Source of the DNA: Perilla frutescens
Lineage: Eukaryota; Streptophyta; Magnoliopsida; Lamiales; Lamiaceae
Assembly (NCBI GenBank): GCA_026008535.1
Contig: BRKX01000011.1
Location: 21,584,001 to 21,648,000 of the forward strand
DNA: 64,000 nucleotides
Reading direction: 5' to 3'
Position numbers and translations under genes: made by a program. A model generated the notes under the pieces. The model made no database searches, was not told the DNA's origin, and was given only the letters and a program-made list of their open reading frames with translations. Positions 21,474 through 33,844 of this stretch are shown here, piece by piece; within the stretch, counting starts at the first letter, position 1; the number at the start of each line of letters is the position of its first letter.

Positions 21474-21558
21474 GAACTAGAGGGGTGCTTAGGGGGGGCT
21501 TAACCTGTCAATTATCTTTGTGTAGTATAGAGGTTGCAGGAATTTTTTGCGATAGCCT
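21474..21558. repeat. Direct repeat a (AACTAGAGGGGTG... family)
   Basis: This 85-bp segment recurs at 22244-22328, sharing AACCTGTCAATTATCT and GTGTAGTATAGAGGTTG. The copies are 770 bp apart. The flanking DNA also holds duplicated AT-rich pieces around 21961-22009 and 22180-22226. Confidence 0.8.
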
Positions 21559-22243
21559 CCTTAAAATTCTTGATTATTGATAGATAACTTCTTAAGTATC
21601 ATTAGGTTAGTTTATAATATTTCTATAAATTCAAGCATTTATCTTTCAATCTCTTCATTCAAACGTAATTTATATAAACTATATGATTGATGGAGAATTA
21701 ATTCATGTGAATGAATGAAAAATTATAATAATATAATTCTATTGAATTAATTATATACTATATTATATTGTTGTGGGGTTATATTTTTTAATTTTTTTCT
21801 TGTTTGCTATGGTTGATACAATAGAGAAATAATTGTTGAAAAATTAATGTGATGTGGATGAACAATTGGAATAGTACAATACTATTGAAATAAATATAAT
21901 AAATTATATGTGAATAATTAATTATATAATATAATATATTACTATTTTATCCTTAAATTAAGTGCATATTATGGATATAATAGACAAATCATATTTTGTA
22001 AGAAATTAAATAAATATAATATATTATATTTACAAATAATTATTTATAATATCTTATGTTAGGGATAATTTTATGTAGTAGACTTCAATTATAACAAAAC
22101 TTTTGAAATAAATTTAATATATTATATTTACAAAAAAAATGTAATATATTATATTACTTTTTTACACTTAAATTAAATGCAAATTGTGGATATAATAGAC
22201 AAATCATATTTTGTAAGAAACATCCACACTTTTTAAATAGGTA

Positions 22244-22328
22244 AACTAGAGGGGTGTTGCCCCCCTCCCCAACCTGTCAATTATCTCTGTGTAGTATAGA
22301 GGTTGTCGGAATTTTTTTGCGATAGCCC
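22244..22328. repeat. Direct repeat b (AACTAGAGGGGTG... family)
   Basis: Second copy of the segment at 21474-21558. The G-run of copy a is a C-run here. Confidence 0.8.
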
Positions 22329-22792
22329 TTTAATTTTCATCGGAAAGAGAGACTTAATTTAATTGGGGAAGAGCAGTATTTACCGAGATGTTGAACGTTG
22401 CTTCTTTGCCTGCTGCTAAAGGTTTTGTAGAAGGTTTGTAGAAGTATAAAATAGAGGAGGGGAAGGTGGCGAACTGTTGGAGAAAAAGAACTGTGAAAAA
22501 AGATTAAATTTTTTATACACGTTTTTAAGAAAAGAATTACACGCTTTTGAGGAATTACTAATGTAAACTCCTTTTTCTTTCTTTTCTCAACAATAAATAT
22601 AACAGAATCCATCAATTCCTCCCTTTTCAGCTTAAATAGTATATTTTTTTATTTAATATTAGTTTGAAATTTTATTGCTTAGATTTTGTTAAATATAATC
22701 TATGTTTGTAAATATTATTAATTCAATTTCAGGTATTTGGGTTCAATTAATTACATTTTATCAATTTGAACTTAAAGTAAAGTTTTAGCTTA

Positions 22793-23061
22793 GGGGCAGA
22801 TTTGGGTGAGACCGTCTCATACATGAGACGGGTCAATATTCACATGCGGGGATCATTATTTATGGGTGAAGTATCATTAACTCACATGTGAGTATCATTA
22901 TTTATACGCGCATGTGAGTATCATTATTTATGGGTAAAGTATCATTAACTCACATGTATCATTATTTATGGGTGAAGTATCATTATTTATGGGTGAAGTA
23001 TCATTAACTCACATGTATTGATCTGTCTCATGTATGAAACCGTCTCATACAAGTTTTTGTC
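22793..23061. mobile_element. Mutator-type MITE with 9-bp target duplication
   Basis: The 269-bp element is flanked by the perfect 9-bp repeat TTTAGCTTA (22784-22792 and 23062-23070). Its ends are imperfect inverted repeats centred on GAGACCGTCTCATACATGAG. A 9-bp duplication is the Mutator superfamily signature. The middle is made of tandem variants of TATCATTATTTATGGGTGAAG and TATCATTAACTCACATG. No coding capacity. Confidence 0.8.
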
Positions 23062-26000
23062 TTTAGCTTAATGATTGAATTAGGAATCTTATGGATTGAT
23101 GAAACTTAATGATATTTTAGCTCAAACTTATTTAATGATTGTTAATTGTTCACTTTAATTAATTTATCTCATTCATGGATATAAGATATTTTATTCGGAC
23201 ATTTAATTTTTTAAAGTTATTTTCCACTAATGCATATAAAAAAATTGATTAAAATTATCTTTATCATACGTGGAAATATGTCAAAAACATCATTTCACCA
23301 AAGAAAATAAGGAAAAAAATCAAACTTGTTAGCGAAACAACATCATTCCACTAATATCATTATTAAAAAATATATATACTTGTGAAAAAGGTTGACGATT
23401 CTCCCTCATTTAACTATTCTCTATATGTTGCGCGGACAAACATTAAACTTATCGAGCAAATTAACAAGCATAAAACACGAACCACTCGTCGTTCTGTTAG
23501 ACAACAGTGCAGCCCTTCCAAAGAAAATTTTCTCGTTCCGCCACTGTGTGTAAATGAAATAACACTATGTCATTTCTACTATGAGGCAAACGAGTCGATC
23601 ACCTCATGCCTTATTATTTTCATTAAAATAGTTAGCTAAATAAATATATGTAATATCCACATTCGATTAATAATTTTTTTAAGTCAAATATTTTAAATAT
23701 ATAAATGATCAAATCTATGTCTTCCGAATAAAATTTATCATATATTAATCTCTAACAAATTATTTTTTTAACCCTATAACTTATCTAACATTTATAAAAC
23801 ACTTAGATATTAATAGATTTGATTTATTTTCAAAATTAAAGTGTACGTTAATAGAACCTGAGACATAAAATTAAATGCAAAATTATATATTGAGATATTA
23901 TATTATATAAATAAACATTTACCAACGCATATATTACCTATCGAAAATTATTGGATATGCTAATTATAACAATTATTTTTTGTTGAAGTAAGTTTTTAAG
24001 TTGAGTAACATGTCACAGTTTGAGATTTAGAACATTTAAAAGTGATTTTATTATTGATAAAATAAGAGATAATAAATGAATTTCTTTATAACATATTACT
24101 GTATTATCTTTCAAAAAAATATTTTACTTCTAAACGTATTCATTATTTCACCTCGGGCCCCATATTGTCTCAAAGCGGCCCAAATAAGTTACCATGTATA
24201 CAACAATTCATTTTAGAACACTACTAATTTTTCTAATACTATTTTAAAGAGGAAAATTTAGCTTAATTACACTATTATATTAGAGCATAATACTACTTTT
24301 ATAATATCACGTACAAATGTTATAATTAAAATTTAAAAATATAGACTTTAGCCGTTAAATTTGGGCAAATATAATAATTTATTTTTTAAATATTATTTCT
24401 TGCACTTCTCAACCAAATATTTATTTCATTACATTATGATTATTCGACTTATCACTAGCTATCCACAAGTATACAAAGTATCTGTATTACAATGTTGAGC
24501 AAGATTGTATTCCACATAGACTAAAAACTTAATCTTAATGTGAGTACTGCAATGTCAATCTTCTAAATATTATATATGTAGCGCATTCAAGGTTTTGTTT
24601 AATATCTACTAAAGATAAATAATTAAATAAAGGCAAAAAAAAAGATAAACGGAGAAAATTAGGAATTGATATAATAGAGGAAGAAATAATCTAAACCATC
24701 GATTTCATAGATTCATCCAAACAATTTCAATTCAATTAAATGATTTATTCATGATTCAATTTTATTAGGACAATCACCAAATTAGTTAAAAGAGAAAAAG
24801 ATAACAATAAATATAATACATTTTAGTGAATATATGAGTCTTAGATCTTAAAAAATAAATATATATTTTTAAGCTTTATAATTTTCAATAATTAATATTC
24901 GAAAGATTACATAAAGTATTTATAAAACTAGATATATATATATATATATTATTTTATATAACTGTAAATGTTAAATGTTAATATTTCAACTACATGTACT
25001 AATGAAAAATTATGCTTATAAGTAATTTTAAGATAGTATGGTATATGTAAATAGTACGTAAATCAAGATATATATATATATATATATATATAGTATCTCT
25101 TACACTATAATGTAGTGACAATCAACATATACTAAATGAATTAATGATGAGAACATTAATCTGTCTAAGTATTAGTATATTTATTGATATCAATTTAATT
25201 TAGATCATAAGCATATAAGTTTGTAGAGTTTATGATACATGAATCATTTTCAAATTGATTAATAATATGAATGAGATATGAATTTAAACATATAAGAGTC
25301 TTATAAAATATAAAATAAAAAAAGAATGTATCTTTAATATCTCTAAAATATATTATTTTCATAAATGACAAAAGCTTGTATAAGACCAGCTTATAACAGG
25401 TCAAAATTCGTAAGACGGGCTAATGTCCGGATCCAATTTTATCCTTAATTTAAAAAAACAGTTTTAACCAATTTAAAAAATATATATAATTCACGTATGC
25501 TACAAAATCAAAGAGATAAATTTTCACATATGAGCGAGAAGTGTTCATGTTTGAGAGATAAAAAGAGGTGTCACAATTTAGTTTTTCAAATTTGAAAAGA
25601 GGGAGACATATTTGCTAGAATAGGTTAATAATTGACATATATACTTTGAATTTGTAACAAAATGTGATTTAAGTTTGTAAATATTCATGTTTTATCGCTC
25701 AATTTTGGATTTGGAAACTATTGAATTACAAATATGATCAATAGGTTCGAAAATACGTTCAACTATTTTTTTTCTAAGCTATTGATCATGTATGTTCAAA
25801 AATATATTTTCAAACATGCCTTATATTTTTGAAAATAAATTTTCGAACATAGCCTTATATGAAAAATATGTGGAGTATTTAGAAACATACCTAACTATAA
25901 AGTATAAATATTATAATTTTAATGTATGCTTTTCAGTTTTACTAGGATATTGCTCTGAGAAATTTTGTTTGATACTAAAATAATGCATGGAAAGTTTTTT

Positions 26001-26365
26001 TTATCATCATAGGTTTGCCCAAAAATCATTAGTAAAAAAACATTGACAAGATGTTCTATTTTAATATAAAAATATATTAATTCAAGAAGAAGTTCAAAGG
26101 GACGTTGGTCATAAAAAAAAAACTTAGTTACTGTATTCACATATATGAGAATCTACACTCACTCAATATATATATATATATATATATAGTTTTAGATAAA
26201 TAATTCATTGTAATGTTATTAATATATATATTTATTTATTAATACTTTCTAATTATAATATAGCTTATAACTTTACATTTTACACTTTCAAAAAAAACTT
26301 TTAATTCTATATATTTTAGTAACAAATTATACAATTTACGTGCAACGCACGTGATCTCCACTAGT

Positions 26366-27455
26366 AATTCTAAGTATGTGTAAAATATGATCACGGAGCT
26401 ATTTGTATAAGTGTCGAATGCCAATACAGCGATGGATAGATCGACAGTACTTGTCGATATGGTCTTCACAATAAAAAATGGAGGAGAACTTATTTTAGCT
26501 ACTTAAACTTTAAAATAACTTATCTTAACCAGTAAGTTTCAAACATATTTTTTTTAGCCACTTTGGACAAAAATGTCATTTTATCCTATTTTCGAAATGA
26601 AAAATATATATACTAATATAATTTAATTTTGGAAAGTAAAAATTTTTCAAAATCTGAAAATATTCCCTCCATCTATTTCCCCAAAATATTCAATTGAAAT
26701 TTTTTCCGCTCTCTCAGCTACACACACTCTTTCTCTCGCCCACGCAATGAAAGAGACAAGACGAAGATGAACGGACCTTTGAAAGATTTTTTTCCCTCTC
26801 TAAGTCTCTTACTGGTGTAGTTAAAGAGGCAAGAAGAAGACGAAGCTGAATTTTAAAGAGTGCGAAGTTTGTGAAACGTGAACTTCAATTTTCTGAGTTG
26901 TAATTTGAAAGGTATTGTTCTCAGCTCATAGACATTTTCGTACTAAATCGACATTTTCATACTAGATTCAAGACCTGAAAAAAAAAATTGTCCTTAATTG
27001 GGCGTCAGGTTGTTCTAAATTACGCGCAATAACAGGCACGCAGATGAGTGCGCGTGATGACTGGCACTCTGGGACTGTTGCGCGATTCTTCAAGTGCACT
27101 TGTTGTTACGCGCAATTAGTCGCGCGCATTTGGTCGCTCCCTAGGCGGGCACGTGCATCGGAGGGAAGTCATGCGCGTGAGACTTGCGCGCAAATAGTAT
27201 GCTCGCAGTCTCTGTGTTCGGCCCAAGATTATCGGCAGATATATGTGCAACATCGCCATTGCATCGGTTTGAATATAATGTGTATCAACATCAAAATAAA
27301 TTTTAAAAAAACTAATTTATGCGCGCATTCTCACCTTTTCGATTCTTTAGTTGACATCGGAAATCACGCACGCGCATCGGAGGGAGGTTGTGCGCGTGGG
27401 ACTGCGCGCAATGTGATTCTCACAGAGAGTTTGCGTGCACCGTTTATGTGTACTC
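26366..27455. other. Intergenic, with GCGC-rich island at 27000-27455
   Basis: No gene recognised. From about 27000 the composition changes sharply to many GCGC and CGCG tetramers, against an AT-rich background. A segment of about 42 bp at 27151-27192 is repeated at 27370-27411. The 139-codon open frame here contains the repeat twice and looks non-coding. Confidence 0.5.
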
Positions 27456-27953
27456 TGTCATGAACAAGGAGTTGATTCAGGGATTTGGGGAGATTATTAG
27501 CAAAGAAGACGAAAGAGGGATCTTGAAGATCTGGAATTGGGGGAGAATGAAGCAGGGTTATGTGTTTCTACTGTGGTCAACGGGTCGGGCGAGAATGGGC
27601 TCGAGTAATGGATCAGGAGATGTTTTACTTTTCAATTTAATTAGTTGGATAGGCCCAGTTAATCGGCCCAGCAGCCTAGCTATTTCATATTACTTTAGTT
27701 TTATGTTTTGCTTTTAGGGTTATGAATGTTATGCTAAACCCTATTATATAAAGGGGGTGTATTTTGCAATATAAAGCAAGTAATGAAATAGCCATTTTCT
27801 CCCTACATTTCTCTCTACCTTCTCCCATTTCTTCTATTCCTTCATCCCTTTCTTTATTGCAAGATCACATTTGTATTACATAATTTGTATCTTTGTTACA
27901 CCAAAAATATACAAAATACCAAAAAATCAGAAAATCATCTAGGCTTCACTACA
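27456..27953 (+). repeat. 5' LTR of second gypsy element
   Basis: 498 bp, with TATATAAAGGGG near 27744-27755 as a likely TATA region. Its first 240 bp match 32542-32781. Confidence 0.88.
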
Positions 27954-27981
27954 TCTGGTATTTCAGAGCACTTCCTGGGCC

Positions 27982-30900
27982 ATGACTGAAGGCACTCGTC
28001 TTAAGGACCTGCAGGAAAGCCAAAAACAGATTGATCAAGCTGTTAGGGCATAATCCATTAAAAGAGACGCAGCTAAAGTTAAACTACAAGAGCAAATCAA
28101 CACAGTTACATCTGATCTACAGACTCATATAACAGGGGTTGAAGGAAAGATTGATAATCTTGCCAATACACTGGGTTCTATTTAGATGCAACTCTCTAAC
28201 TTGGATCGTGGAGGATTTTCTGGTGGAGGGAGCTCTATTTTAGGCTCCCCGAATTTTGCAGAAAAGAGTGACACCAATCAGGCAACACCACAATAGTTCT
28301 CTAGAGGCAAAAAAATAGTGAGTAAAATACAGGTACCTATGTCACTTCTCATCGCCCAAAAATTGAATTTCCTAGATTTGATGGGGATCATCCTAGGGCT
28401 TGGATTTTGAAGTGTGAAGGGTATTTTAAAATGTTGCCACATATTCCCGATGACCAAAGAGTTCAATTAGCTATTATACACTTTGAGGGAAAGGCTTCCC
28501 AATGGTATCAATTTTCTCAGAGAGGCTGAACTTTCCTGGCCTTAATTCTTGGTTATCATCTCGACCAGATTTGAGGAATTAAAACATGCAAAGGTGATTG
28601 CTGAGTTTAACAAACTAAGACATACTAGATCTTACACTGAGTATGTTGACAGATTTGAAGAGCTAAGGGCTTGCATGCTAATTCTAAACAAAGGGCAGTT
28701 TACTGAGGATTACTTTATAGCAAGTTTTATCAGTGGACTGAGGAAGGAAATCCAACCCCTGATTCACATGTTCAAGCCTACTATACTCAGTCATGCCATT
28801 GAACTTGGGCAACAACAGATTCTTAACTTAGAATCAATGGCAAAGAAATTCAGGGGCAACAGCAGACCCAATTCTTTAGCAGGGGGAAGAAGAGAATTCA
28901 CTAACAACTCCTACAATCAAAAGCCATCCACTACTGCTGCAAAAACCCCTTTCAAGTTCTTGACTGCAGCAGAAATGGCTGCTAGAAGGGAGAAAGGACT
29001 TTGCTATAACTGTGATGAACCCTTCATAGTGGGACACAGGTGCAAAACAAGGATTTCCTACATGATTATGAGTGAAGAAGAAGAATTGGAACATCTGCAA
29101 TCTATGTCTACTGAAGAAGGAGATACAGACACTCCTACCCCAAAGACAGACCTGGAAGAAATTCAGATGGCTCTAAACATTATCTCAGGGGAAGGGGGCT
29201 TCACTACCATGAGGGTTTATGGACAGGTAGGGGATCACAAATTGCACATTCTTATAGATTCTGGAAGTACCCTTAGTTTCATCAGAGAAGCTACAGCCAG
29301 GGATTTGGGGTGCAAATTAGAACACACTAAACCAATTTTGGTTAGGGTTGTAAATGGCAATAGAATGATTAGCTCTACCAGAGTTAATGGATTTAATTGG
29401 ACAATCCAGGGGCACCAATTCACCTATGCACCTAGAACCTTGGCCACAGAGGGTTGTGATTTAATCTTGGGTGGTGACTGGCTTAAAGCATGCACACCCA
29501 TAGAATTGGATTATGACCAGATGACTTTTACTGTAAGCTGGTTGGGAAAAAGGATCAAGATACATGCCCTGACCAAGATGGGTGACTGCCACTTAATCAC
29601 TAGGCCTGGACTATTTCAGATGCTTCACCACCCCATGCCCTCTTTAACTGAGGAGATATTCATGGTGAGGCTCAAACCAGACCACTATGATCACAATTAG
29701 AAGCTGGAACAGTTGCTGGGAGACTATAAAGATGTGTTTGAAGAACCCACAGCTTTGCCACCAAGCAGGGGCATTGAGCATCAAATAATGCTCAAACCTG
29801 GTAGTGTACCTAAACATAGGTACCCCTACAGGGTTTTCAATGATCATAACGCTGAAATAGAGAGGATTGTGAGAGAGCTTTTAAATAGTGGACTGATACA
29901 GGACAGCCAGAGTCCTTTTGCCTCACCTGTCTTGTTGGTCAAGAAAAAATATGGAACATGGAGAATGTGTGTTGATTACAGGTATCTCAATGGCCTAACC
30001 ACTAAGTATGATTATCATATACCTATTATTGATGAGCTTTTGGATGAGCTACATGGGGCAAGGGTTTTCTCTAAGATTGACCTCAGGTCTGGCTATTTCC
30101 AGATTCTAATGAAACCGAATATAGATACCTAACAACTTTTAGCACCCATAATGGTCACTATGAATTCTTCGTGATGCCATTTGGCTTGTGCAATGCCCCA
30201 ATTGCCTTCCAGTCCCTCACGAACAAAGTATTCAGATCCCAGCTTAGGAGGACAGTGTTGGTCTTTTTTTATGAAATTTTAGTCTATAGCTCTAATTAGG
30301 AAGAGCACTTGGAGCATCTAAGGGAGGTTCTTACTATTCTAAGGGAACAACATCTCTATGCTAAACAAAGCAAGTGTCATTTTGGCCAAGAGAAGATAGA
30401 GTACTTGGGACACATCATAACAGCTGAAGGGGTGTCAACCGACCTCACCAAAATAGCTGCCGTGACTAGTTGGCCAATCCCTACTACTCTGAAGTAATTG
30501 AGGGGTTTTTTAGGGCTCACAGGATACTGTAGAAAATTTGTCAAGAACTATGGCATCCTAAGCAAACCTCTCACATCCCTATTGAAGAAGGGGGCTTTTG
30601 TGTGGACTCCAGAAGCTACTACAGCCTTTGAAGCACTTAAGACAGCAATGGTGACTACACCAGTGCTAGCTTTACCATACTTCACCTTGCCTTTCATCCT
30701 GGAGACTGATGCAAGTGGGAAAGGTTTAGGGGCAGTTTTGATGCAGAGGAGCAAACCCCTATCTTACATGAGCAAGGCTCTATGCCCAAAGAATCAGGCT
30801 CTCTCTATCTATGAGAGAGAATTTTTGGTTGTGCTTATGGTAATTCAAAAATTGAGACACTACTTGCATGTCCATAAGGTCATCATTAGAACTGATCAAC

Positions 30901-32695
30901 AGGCCCTGAAGCATCTCCTGGACTAGAAAATTATGACCCCTATGCAATGGAAATGGATCACCAAGCTTCTAGGGCTCAATTATGAAATACACTACAAGAA
31001 AGGGACTCAGAACCAAGCTTCAGATGCCGTGTCAAGGAGGCCCCCAATACCAGGAGAATGTTATGAGATTTCTACTACAATTCCTAAATAGGTGCAATAG
31101 GTTGTAGAGAGTTACAAGAATGACCAATGGGTCATTAATATTCAGAATTCCAAGATACTTACAGAGGGCTCTTACCCAGACTATGCAGTCACTGATGGTA
31201 TACTCAAATACAAGGGAATGGTTGTCCTAGGCAAGGGAAATGACATCAGGAGGCTTCTATTACAGGAGATGCATGACTCAGCCTATGGTGGGCATTTTTG
31301 AATCTATGGCACCTATGTGAGGTTAAAAAGATCCTTTTACTGGCCTCAAATGAAGAATGATGTTGTGCAGTAGGTGAAGAATTGTAGCATCTGTAGTGTT
31401 AGCAAACTTGCAGGGGGTGCCTACCCTAGACTTCTACAGCCACTACCCATCCCCAGTCAAGCTTGGACTCATATCTCTATGGATTTCATAGAAGGCCTGC
31501 CTATGTCACACAAAAAAGATGTCATTCTCGTGGTAGTTGATAGGCTTACAAAGTATGGGCATTTCATTCCTATTGCTCATCCCTACACTGCATAGTCGGT
31601 TGCCAAGGTCTTTTTAAACTCTATCTACAACCTCCACGGCCAATCTTTAAACATTGTTACAGACAGAGACCGGGTCTTTACAGGCCACTTTTGGAGGGAG
31701 CTATTTAAACTTATAGGAACCAGTCTAGACTTCACTTCAACTTACCATCCACAATCTGATGGCCAAACAGAGAGGGTGAACCAATGTGTGGAGACCTATC
31801 TTAGATGCATGGTCCACCTACATCCTAAACAGTGGTCCAAAAGGTTATCTCTAGCCGAATTTTGGTACAACATGAATTATCACACCAGTTTGAAAATGAC
31901 TCCATTCGAAGCCTTATATGGATATCCTCCACCCCAGCATTCTCTACAGATATATTTTCCCACTGCTAATGACGAAGCTAAGGCTTTGCAGCAAGAAAGG
32001 CACCAGTTCATGACTGAACTGAAGGCCAATCTCCAAGCCGCCCAGAATTGCATGAAAGTCTATACAAATTTGAAAAGGACAGAGAGGGAATTCATGGTAG
32101 GGGACTATGTGTACCTAAAGCTTCAGCCCTTCTGGCAGAACTCAGTAGTTCTCCGAAAGAACATCAAGCTTGCAGCTAAATACTATGGACATATCAACTA
32201 CTTGAAAACATTGAAAAGGTAGCGTATCGATTGGATTTACCTCTTGCGGCCAAGATTCACCCGGTGTTCCATGTCTCCTTGCTCAAGAAGGCCCTAAGCC
32301 CAACAATCACGCCCTCCTCTGCCCTGCCGCCGCAATCTGAAGACGGGACCTTCATTATTCAGTTGTTGATTTCACAAGATAAGAGAGTTATCACCAGAGG
32401 CTGCTCTCCAATTACACAAAGGTTGGTTCTTTGGAGTAACAGTGAGGAAGGGTTGGAATCTTGGGAAGATGGTACGTTTTTAGCTAAATTTAAGGGAAAG
32501 ATCGATCCTTGGGGACAAGGATCTCTCCACGGGGACGGTATTGTCATGAACAAGGAGTTGATTCAGGGATTTGGGGAGATTATTAGCAAAGAAGACGAAA
32601 AGAGGGATCTTGAAGATCTGGAATTGGGGGAGAATGAAGCAGTGTTGTGTGTTTCTACTGGGGTCAACGGGTCGGGCGAGAATGAGCTCGAGTAA
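27982..32695 (+). pseudogene. gag-pol relic of second gypsy element
   Basis: Gag begins MTEGTRLKDLQ at 27982 and is soon stopped (TAA 28051, TAG 28183, TAG 28294). The readable blocks are gag with a CYNCDEPFIVGHRC knuckle and protease ILIDSGSTLSFI (28549-29700), RT (29713-30132, then another frame to 30497), RNase H (30498-30926) and integrase (31374-32222). A C-terminal block reaches 32695 and runs about 50 codons into the 3' LTR. Frame changes occur near 28340, 28540, 30115 and 32215. The RT catalytic pair, normally DD, reads Tyr-Glu at 30270-30275, so the enzyme is dead even without the stops. Most stops are TAG where related proteins have Gln. Confidence 0.9.
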
Positions 32696-32781
32696 TGGAC
32701 CGGGAGATGTTTTACTTCTTAATTTAATTAGTTGGATAGGCCCAGTTAATCGGCCCAGCAGCCTAACTACTTAATATTACT
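32542..32781 (+). repeat. 3' LTR of second gypsy element, truncated
   Basis: Matches the first 240 bp of 27456-27953, then stops where the next LTR element begins at 32782. Confidence 0.88.
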
Positions 32782-33834
32782 TGAATTTGGTGAAAAACGC
32801 CTTGAATATTAGGGAGAATTTCACTTATGGATTTTCTTCTCAAATTCTTGAACTCTTCAAATGACTTCTGGTGTGATTTTCAATTGATATGGAGGCCTCT
32901 ATTTATAGTTGTAAGTATGAGTATCTAGGGCTGACGTGGCGCGATCTCATTGGCTCTTGGATATTGATATATATATATATATATAGGGATGAGATCTGGT
33001 GAGAACCGGTCGCTAGGTGAGAATCGGGAACCGATCCCATCCGTCCATCCTGCAAAATCGACGCCCTAGATCCATCCAGATTTTCGGTAGCATTTTTGTA
33101 ATTATCGCGAAAATCTCTAATTCGCGCGTCTCATTAAGGGCAAAATCAGAACTGAACTCAGAAATTGTCCAGATTTAATTTTAGCATCCGACTTCGCTCA
33201 TTTTAGCCTCATGCATTTCTCATTTTAGCAAGTGTTGATAAACAAAAATGAAACGATGATTTCATTGAAATGAAATGCAATACACCCTATTTGGGGACAG
33301 TGAACCCTAATGGGAATCTTATAATTACTAGTTGGGCTCAGAGCCCTAATCGGAACGTAATAAACCCTAATTGGGAACGGTGAACCCTAGTGGAAAATGT
33401 CACATCAATTTTAGCATCCTACTTCGATCATTTTAGCATCATGCGATTCTCATTTTAGCCTCAGAATAAAAGGGAAGAATTATTAAAATACTATATTACC
33501 CATCCGTCCATAAAGTTTCCGAAAATTACATGAATGTCACCGTCCATCCACTTAAATCTGATTTAATCTGGACCGTCCAGATTGAGTCAAACAAGGGCTA
33601 GGATTGGTTCCTAGTTCCCACCTAGGGGAAGGGTTCTCATTTGATCATTTCCCTATATATATATCTTCAAAGATCTTTACTTGTTGCCAAAGACTCTTGA
33701 TGTTTATCATATAATAATATCTTTATTATTTATATGTTTTATCTAATTTTGGATTTCATAAGATTCCAAAACTAAATAAATATATAAAAATCAATACAAA
33801 TATTATATATAAGATTAAAATTTCATTATCTACA
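32782..33834 (-). repeat. 3' LTR of gag-only element, split by MITE
   Basis: Matches 35543-35907 at both ends. The match is broken between 32986 and 33654 by an inserted element. Confidence 0.85.
32986..33654. mobile_element. MITE-like insertion with imperfect inverted ends
   Basis: This 669-bp piece interrupts the LTR. Its left end GGGATGAGATC...GGTGAGAACC and the complement of its right end GGGAAATGATC...AATGAGAACC pair over about 45 bp. TATATATAT flanks both sides, matching the TATATAT found uninterrupted in the sister LTR near 35730. The inner part has repeated AACCCTAAT-type and CATTTTAGC-type motifs. No ORF of note. Confidence 0.7.
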
Positions 33835-33844
33835 AATGCCACCT

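Larger units (their letters stand above)
20132..26364 (+). mobile_element. Possible non-autonomous Helitron (6.2 kb)
   Basis: The right end carries a hairpin (ACGTGC, loop AAC, GCACGT at about 26337-26351), followed about ten bases on by CTAG then T, the form of a Helitron 3' end. The left end begins A|TCTACTACTATTATAAAAG at 20131/20132, a Helitron-like 5' TC end; a second such start occurs at 20285. The interior is very AT-rich, with no Rep/helicase gene. The two ends were paired by position only, so the true partner of the 3' end is uncertain. Confidence 0.35.
27456..32781 (+). mobile_element. Decayed Ty3/gypsy element (second)
   Basis: The left LTR 27456-27953 starts TGTCATGAAC and is followed by TGGTATTTCAGAGC, a primer-binding-like site. 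Interior gag-pol relics run to 32541. The right LTR starts at 32542 and is cut off at about 32781 by the next element. The coding region holds many stops and several frameshifts. PR, RT, RH and IN are in gypsy order, and the C-terminal region resembles plant chromovirus ends. Confidence 0.92.

Noticed and set aside
27044..27463. 139-codon frame in the GCGC-rich island
   Set aside because: The Cys/Arg/Ala-rich peptide reflects base composition and the internal duplication; it has no domain and ends in the LTR.
27982..32222. Idea that TAG is read as Gln in this element (stop recoding)
   Set aside because: Frameshifts, other stop types and the destroyed RT active site show ordinary decay; nearby genes use a standard code.
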